Shown here: positions 58,409 to 64,000 of the stretch, piece after piece | How positions within the stretch are numbered: position 1 is the first letter of the stretch | How the letters are laid out: every line of letters begins with the position of its first letter | Source of the DNA: Ciona savignyi | Lineage: Eukaryota > Chordata > Ascidiacea > Phlebobranchia > Cionidae | NCBI GenBank assembly: GCA_000149265.1 | Contig: CH002875.1 | Span: forward strand, 64,514-128,513 | DNA: 64,000 nucleotides | Reading direction: 5' to 3' | Notes under the pieces: generated by a model | Database searches by the model: none | What the model saw: the letters and a program-made list of their open reading frames with translations, nothing else | What the model was told of the DNA's origin: nothing | Program-made: the position numbers and the translations under genes

Positions 58409-59237
58409 TAGGATAGGATAGGACATTCACCTTTATCCCTGGGAATGGGAAAACCAAGGGGGTTATCACACGGGCAATCGTCAGATCACCTCGCGCCCAT
58501 CGTCGGGTTACCGGAGCTATTGAAGTGTGTTGTATATAATAGACACGTTCTTTCAATTTGGTAGAACCCATTAATCCGCTGGTTTCAGGCGATGCCCGTA
58601 AAGTGATTTGCCCAAGGACACAACCGACTTGCTAGCGACCAGTTTCGCACCTGCAACCTTTCGAGTGAAAGACGCGCACTTAACCGCTAGACCAGTGGTT
58701 CCCAACCTGGGGGTCGCGACCCCCAAAGGGGTCGCAAAGCATGTTAAAGGGGGTCGCGAAGCTGTTGCTAATGTAAGAACAAGGGTAAATGTCAATAGGA
58801 CTGGATGCACCGGTACGCTCGTAGTATGTGCTATCCCGTGCATAATTTTTCATTGAGACATTTCATTCGGATTGTTTTGTAGCACAATATACATGCGTCC
58901 ACTGTGATGTCATATCGTCCACTGTGATGTCATAAACTATGACCACTTAACTGTAAACGTGCAATAGCTGCAAATTGGAACTCTATTAGGGAAGTAGCTT
59001 AGTATATTATACAACAGAAATCAGCCAAGACTTGGAATTGGTAAAGATAGTTAAGGGGAGCATCATATACGATCGCACTCATTTGTTAATAAATGCAAGT
59101 AAAACATTTTTGTGCTAACTTTCTAATTTTGCCATTAGGATAGAATATAAGTGTGGGTCACGGAATCTTTGAACATTTTTAAGAGGGTCACCAAGACAAA
59201 AAGGTTGGGAACCACTGCGCTAGACCAATCGGCCGGG
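58409..59237 (-). repeat. tRNA-derived SINE split by a hAT MITE
   Basis: Minus orientation. 58409-58692 contains tail and body (aggataggacattcac to ccgctagac); the last part of the head, caatcggccgg, resumes after 59225. The insertion falls inside the A-box-like block. Confidence 0.92.
58693..59217. mobile_element. hAT MITE, 525 bp, 8-bp TSD, inside a SINE
   Basis: Perfect 15-bp inverted termini CAGTGGTTCCCAACC (58693-58707) and GGTTGGGAACCACTG (59203-59217). Perfect 8-bp target duplication CGCTAGAC (58685-58692, 59218-59225). Just inside the left end lies a GC-rich hairpin (gggggtcgcgacccccaaag). The apparent open frames at 58571-58856 are chance. Confidence 0.96.
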
Positions 59238-59559
59238 GATATTATGCGCTCCTTTCTCAGTTATAGAATGCAGCTTACAAAATAAAATATTGCCGGGCGT
59301 CTATAGTCTATATTCTGAATTTTATGCTGCGAGTTACTGGAGTCAGACATCAGACAAGCACCGACTTTGCAATCTCGAAGGACAGCCTAAAGTGATCTTT
59401 TGGTTTAGCGACGAGCGGCCAAATGCACTTGCACCGATAAGAGCTAAATAGAGCAGGGAAGCTAAAAATTGTTTTGATAAACAGCATAAAGAGTACTGTA
59501 CATTTCCAGAAAGTTGCACGACAAAAGACCAAATGTATACAAAAGGTGCTAAAGCCAAA

Positions 59560-60320
59560 CCGTCTGGTTTTCACAATCACTGTTCCCTGTATAGCAATAA
59601 AAGATAAAAATAATTTTTATGTTCATACAGAACTTACCTCCTGGACCGAACAAGGCAGCATAGAAGGCCGGTGGATATTAAATGGGTTAAAATGGGTTAA
59701 AACTAAAACCGGTGGATATAAATGGGTTAATAAACGCATATATTAAACATACACAACACACTGCAATAGTTCCAATAACCAACGGTGGGCGCAAGGTAAT
59801 CTGGCCATTAGGCCTACCCATGTGTTAACGCCCCTTGAATTTCGGTACAAATCTTTGCCGAGCGATGTTAGCTTTTCAGCTAAAAATTATTACACTAATT
59901 TAATGTTACAAATATATAATATTTTGACCTAACAATATACAAAATTTTGTGCCGAAAGTGGATAGTTTGCAGGATACTTGTCAATTGTATTTTGTACTTT
60001 AACATACTATGTTAGTTAGGTTAATTAACGTAATGCTTGTTCTAGCATATTACATTAATTCAATGTTACAAATATGTAATATTTTGATCTAACAATATAA
60101 TAATCCGTCAATTACTAAACGTAAATACACGTGAACTTTATTTAGGTGAAAACTCCCTTATTCCGCAGCTAGCTATATTAACACTACCTTGTTATGTCGG
60201 CCTAACTTGTTGGACCTTTCGCTAGAATGGGACACGTCCAATGACGCAAAATATCCGCAGATAACCAGCGCTCAACAAACATGTTATGGCGAGGCGTTTT
60301 ACTCTGCACACCATCTGACG
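59560..60320 (-). pseudogene. CRIP-D: scrambled partial copy of CRIP-B
   Basis: 59625-59664 equals the end of CRIP-B exon 3 with its donor (reverse strand CCTTGTTCGGTCCAGGAG|gtaag), but the zinc-ligand half of the exon is replaced by AT-rich duplicated 'ggtggatat...aaatgggtta' sequence. 59748-59850 is the CRIP-B intron-2 SINE tail. 59853-59886 is the first third of exon 2 (reverse strand CTGAAAAG-like start then CATCGCTCGG-like). Exon 1 is absent, and the promoter block follows at 59940-60320. It cannot encode a LIM domain. Confidence 0.8.
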
Positions 60321-61490
60321 GTCAACTATAGATCATATTTAATTTATCACATTGGTGGCATGCATAGTGCAAATGTATTTATAATAACCCAATATTTGTA
60401 CATAGTAAATTACAACTTGCCTGCTTTGAAAACCGTGAGTCGTTTAAGTGTATTAACTATGGGAAATAAACGGAAGGGAAATTTTGTTCCAAACTGGATG
60501 TTATTACCCAAGGATTGATCGTATGTGCTACAATCCCGTCTCCTTGACTGAACTTTTATCACAAGTATTTTTTTCTTGTGACCTGGACTTCGGGGAAAAC
60601 AAATGTGTTCTTGTTTCATTGACCTCCAAGCTCAGGACACAGTGTTTTTGCAATATTTTATGATTGAAATGTAGATTATGTTATTCCGTTTTATAAATTC
60701 ATAGGTTAAATCTTAATTTATACATTTGGAAACTTTAACTATTAATGATGACCGGATTGGAAGTATTGGTTTATCATCGAAAAGTCGATTTTCTCACAGT
60801 TGAACAATTCAAGACAGCTCAGTTTTTAACATTGTGAAGATGTGTGATAGTATGACTCGTAATTGTTGACCGTTTCAGTTTTCAAGATAAAAAAAAGAAG
60901 AACACTGAATATATACAAACATTCACAATCTTTTTACGTGATGTCGCCCAATTTATGTAATAGTAGTATAGGCCTAGTAACTTTTAAACTTTAAATGTAA
61001 TTGGTGAATACTTTTACGAAATTGACTGTTCTTTGTATTTCAACAATTAGTTTTGCATATTTCTTACTAAAACAGTTTTATTTGTTTTTTTTTTATATTT
61101 GGAATAAGCTTTTGATATTTTTACGCTTTAAGCCTTAAGGTCTCGTTTGTGCTACGTTTATTTTACCCAATTAATCTGACAAAATGACTGTGGTTAGGTG
61201 AGCTCTTATTGCACTAAGTAAGATCTTACATGTTACAAATGCTGTTAGTTCTCTAGAAAGTTTGTAGTTGTAACATCCAATGATCAATGTTGCTTCGGGT
61301 ACTTAGTTATTCACCACAATAAAATTGGTGTTAGCAAATTAAGTTTTGGATTAAAGACTTTAGAGGCAGTTGAAATGTATAGAACACGCAAAACGAGTTA
61401 AAAGACCTTGTAGCAATTTCGATATTATTTTTGCAAAAAATGCATTTCAGTTAATCTAAGAATACTGAGTTCATTCTGGTATCGCATTAT
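60320..61490. other. Upstream block of CRIP-D with ~640-bp extra segment
   Basis: 60340-60400 and 61050-61400 match 51780-52130; the segment between them (about 60405-61045) is unique in this window and not recognisable. It is either an insertion here or a deletion from the CRIP-B copy. Confidence 0.55.
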
Positions 61491-61765
61491 GACGTCATTG
61501 ATACTAATTACCTCATGACGTCATTGACACTTAAAGCAGTTGTTTTCCACCTACGTCATTATTTGCATTATAAAGCGTTGTGCGATCATTTTAAAAAACA
61601 CAAAAAACACAACTTAAATCTTCGAAAGTAGTTTTCTGCTTTTTTTGCTATTTACTGGATGTTTCGCTGCCAGTCAAGTTTAGCTCCACGACTGTGTGTA
61701 CATTTGGGGTCGGAACGGAGATTAATGTAACAGGTATAGACGGCAGCGGATTCTCGGATTAATAT
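61490..61765 (-). repeat. R1 repeat copy, inverted
   Basis: Reverse-complement match to 42110-42390, including both TGACGTCA palindromes, 'aagcagttgttttccaccta' and 'ataaagcgttgtgcgat'. Inserted between the upstream and 3'-flank duplicate blocks, so R1 moved after or during the duplication. Confidence 0.8.
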
Positions 61766-61879
61766 TTTTGATTGTTGGCATATAATATATTTTTTCTATT
61801 TTCTGTAAATGTCCAACAATTGTATATAATTTCAAGATTAAATGTTTTTTTTTATTAGTGGTCAAAATTCAGGTACCAA

Positions 61880-63155
61880 ACATATCACGCATGACTAAGG
61901 CCAACATGATAATTCGATCGGTTGTTTAAATAATCTTTCCGGTACGAAGTTGAAATTTTTCATATCCTCGTCTATATATATGCCTCATCCATATTAAAGG
62001 TTTAGTCATTTTTGATATATTGACTGGCAACAAAATCCACATTAGTGTGTAAAGTGACGAATAATCATATAAATTTTTGTTAAACAAACTTGGGCGGCTT
62101 GTCGTAGTACCGAAATCAAAAGGTTCGATTTGGTTGTGGAAATTTTGTGATATTTTATTTTGTTAAATTGTAATCTTGTATTACAATTGCGGTGATAAAT
62201 AGCCATAAAACATCTATAACCGCTGATCTTTATGGCGTCGTAGAACAATCAAAGGGAACTTTAAACCAATGATTCTTCCTATCTCTCCAATACAAACTGA
62301 CCTTAGGAAAAGGGCTATCACTAAAACCCTGTTAAAATAGCCATTACACGAAGCTCTGATTAGCTATTCTAAAACTGCACAGCTGCAAAAAACACTATCA
62401 CGACTGCGAGACACGAGCGTGGAAGAATAACACCACACAAATCAAGAAATTCTAGCCTGAAGCCTACCACATACTGCTACACCCATTAATGCTCCGTACA
62501 CACTCACTTAACTATGACTATAAGACCTTACCCAACGTTGGTCGCTTATAGAGATCCATTAAATTGGTTGTGCACCATCTTCAACAGGCGTCAGCGATTG
62601 GGTTCTTGCAACTACTAGTTTAATTTTGTAAATTACGTTAACTTAATACCACAAAATAAAAACGTATTAAATGAGTTGTTTGATTTATTTGGCATACTAC
62701 ATACTAATTACATCGTATAGATTATAGTAGCTTAATATAGCCGTTAAATTGGTATTCCATTTCCTTAACGGGGTAAGAAAGGTTACAAATTTCAACATCA
62801 AATATTAATCAACAAAAAATATATAAAATAAATAATTATAATATATTGCATTTAAAACTACAGGACTACAGCTATGTCGGTAATGTTAATGCGTTTTAAC
62901 AGTAAATAGACTTATCACACATAAATGATTTTGTAATTACCTAACCTTAAAGAAGCTAAAAAAGTAAGATATAAAATCTTGTTGAGTAGTGAAAATTTAA
63001 GGAATGTTAAATTTGAAAATAATTATAATTTTTTGAATTTTCACTTTAAAATATTGTAAAATCTAAACATATATAAGTGGTTTGAGATTTTCGATTAGAT
63101 CATATTTCATATGCATAACTACTTCGAGATACTGTAGATTATAAGTATTTGTGCT
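61880..63155. repeat. 3' flank of CRIP-E, paralogous to 52560-53530
   Basis: Aligns over its length with unit C (see 52560-53530), interrupted by small indels. No additional gene seen. Confidence 0.75.
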
Positions 63156-63553
63156 TTAAGTATTTCCGGGGAGGTCAGCTGAAATATAAAACAATGCTTT
63201 AGAATTAGACACTCCGAACTAAGATATAGTGCCTTCGAGCGGTTTACCATGTGTGTGTGGCGGATTGATTAACGCCACCGATTCGTATACTGTTTTTACT
63301 TAAAAACGATCTTTGTGACGAGGTCATCTATGGTTAGAAACTTAGCCCGGTAAAAATGTCTTAGTGACGATCGCATCATGAGTTTTAGCCCGGTAAGAAA
63401 GATAACAAAATATTCATCTGAACCCAAACCATTTGGTTTCCACAATTACACTTTTAAGTAAAGCCATGACAATTAATTTATATTAATACAGAACTTACGT
63501 TTTGGACCAACCTTGATAGAATAGCAAGGATTACAATAAGGCTTGCCGTCGAG
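63156..63553 (-). CDS. CRIP-E: LIM copy, exons 3-4, continues past right edge
   Basis: Exon 3 (63499-63553) encodes LDGKPYCNPCYSIKVGPK; exon 4 (63156-63178) encodes PDLPGNT then TAA. Splice sites and phases match CRIP-B. Exon 3 is one codon shorter than in B and C. The YCxxC zinc ligands of the LIM domain are kept. The C-terminal ESHKY is lost through the same GAA-to-TAA change as in CRIP-C. Exons 1-2 would lie beyond base 64000, so whether it is a live, short-tailed LIM protein or a decaying copy cannot be decided here. Confidence 0.6.
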
Positions 63554-63642
63554 CTAAAAAGTAAAAACAACTTTTATATTAGTGGCTACAAGTGCTCATG
63601 TTGTGGTATAAATAACCTACTACAATAAGTTGCTAATTGCAA

Positions 63643-63912
63643 ATAGGCTGGGATATTCATGTTTATCCCTGTGTCTGTGTGTGAAAAAAAAACACAAGGC
63701 GCGTTATTACACGGACAAACGTCAAATTACTTCGCGTTCACCGTCGGGTTTAGGGAGCCATTGCAGTGGGTTGTGTATGATTAAAACGTTCTTTCAATAT
63801 TGGTAACAATTAACCACTGGTAAGTGGTAACTGTATTCAGACAATGGCCGCAAAGTGCTTTGACCAAGGGCACAGCAGACTAGCAAGCGACCATTATCGA
63901 AATTGTAACTGT
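63643..63912 (-). repeat. Degenerate SINE upstream of CRIP-E exon 3
   Basis: Minus orientation: 'ctgggatattcatgtttatc' tail, 'accgtcgggtttagggagcc' body, decayed head near 63880-63912. Orthologous by duplication to the remnant at 54283. Confidence 0.75.
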
Positions 63913-64000
63913 AGTTACCAGTTTTTTGTCACTTTCGACCAAGCAAATCATATTTTTAAAAACAAATGGTATATCATATAATCACTAATTTTTATTGAAA

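Noticed and set aside
58571..58856. Overlapping 80-90 codon frames on both strands
   Set aside because: They fall in the GC-rich hairpin end of the hAT MITE and the SINE head.
60189..60518. 109-codon plus frame
   Set aside because: Runs antisense through the duplicated LIM promoter block; the paralogous block at 51.6 kb does not keep the frame.

Overview
This is an AT-rich animal genomic window (eukaryote: split genes with GT/AG introns, tRNA-derived SINEs, small DNA transposons, two assembly gaps). The short conserved genes, compact introns and repeat style fit a tunicate such as Ciona; that is an inference, and only 'invertebrate metazoan' is secure.

Layout. (1) 195-3620, minus: 5' half of a transformer-2 (Tra2) splicing-factor gene; its RRM lies beyond the left edge. 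(2) 4698-13774, plus: a complete 12-exon KAT5/Tip60 MYST histone acetyltransferase gene, head-to-head with Tra2 across 1.08 kb. (3) 13.8-31.8 kb: a long stretch with no gene I can name. It holds SINE copies, a 994-base N gap and several coding-like but unidentified ORF clusters (18.0, 20.9-22.7, 24.9 and 28.3-28.97 kb). (4) 31866-33587, minus: complete CRIP-type single-LIM gene (CRIP-A). (5) 36974-41799, plus: complete seven-exon JmjC/cupin protein with signal peptide, EF-hand and C-terminal KQEL, predicted to sit in the ER lumen. (6) 42-64 kb: a repeat-rich tandem array of CRIP-like LIM units, all on the minus strand. It contains an exon-1 relic at 46.4 kb, a complete gene at 48441-51312 (CRIP-B), a 3'-half copy at 53.5-54.2 kb (CRIP-C), a scrambled relic at 59.6-60.3 kb (CRIP-D) and a copy running off the right edge at 63.1-63.6 kb (CRIP-E).

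The repeats give a relative history. A tRNA-like SINE is present in at least 16 full or partial copies. hAT-type MITEs with 8-bp target duplications sit in Tra2 intron 1 and inside a SINE at 58.7 kb. Pogo-like elements with TA or inverted ends lie at 42.9-44.5 and 46.4-47.0 kb. A seven-unit satellite of about 340 bp at 55.3-57.7 kb carries a near-perfect GGGGAATTCCCC palindrome in its left units. The 45145-45244 gap is flanked by near-identical sequence and is probably an allelic mis-join.

Functionally, Tra2 (splicing) and Tip60 (chromatin acetylation) are housekeeping nuclear regulators sharing one intergenic promoter interval. The LIM genes are a locally expanding family in which active, truncated and dead copies coexist.
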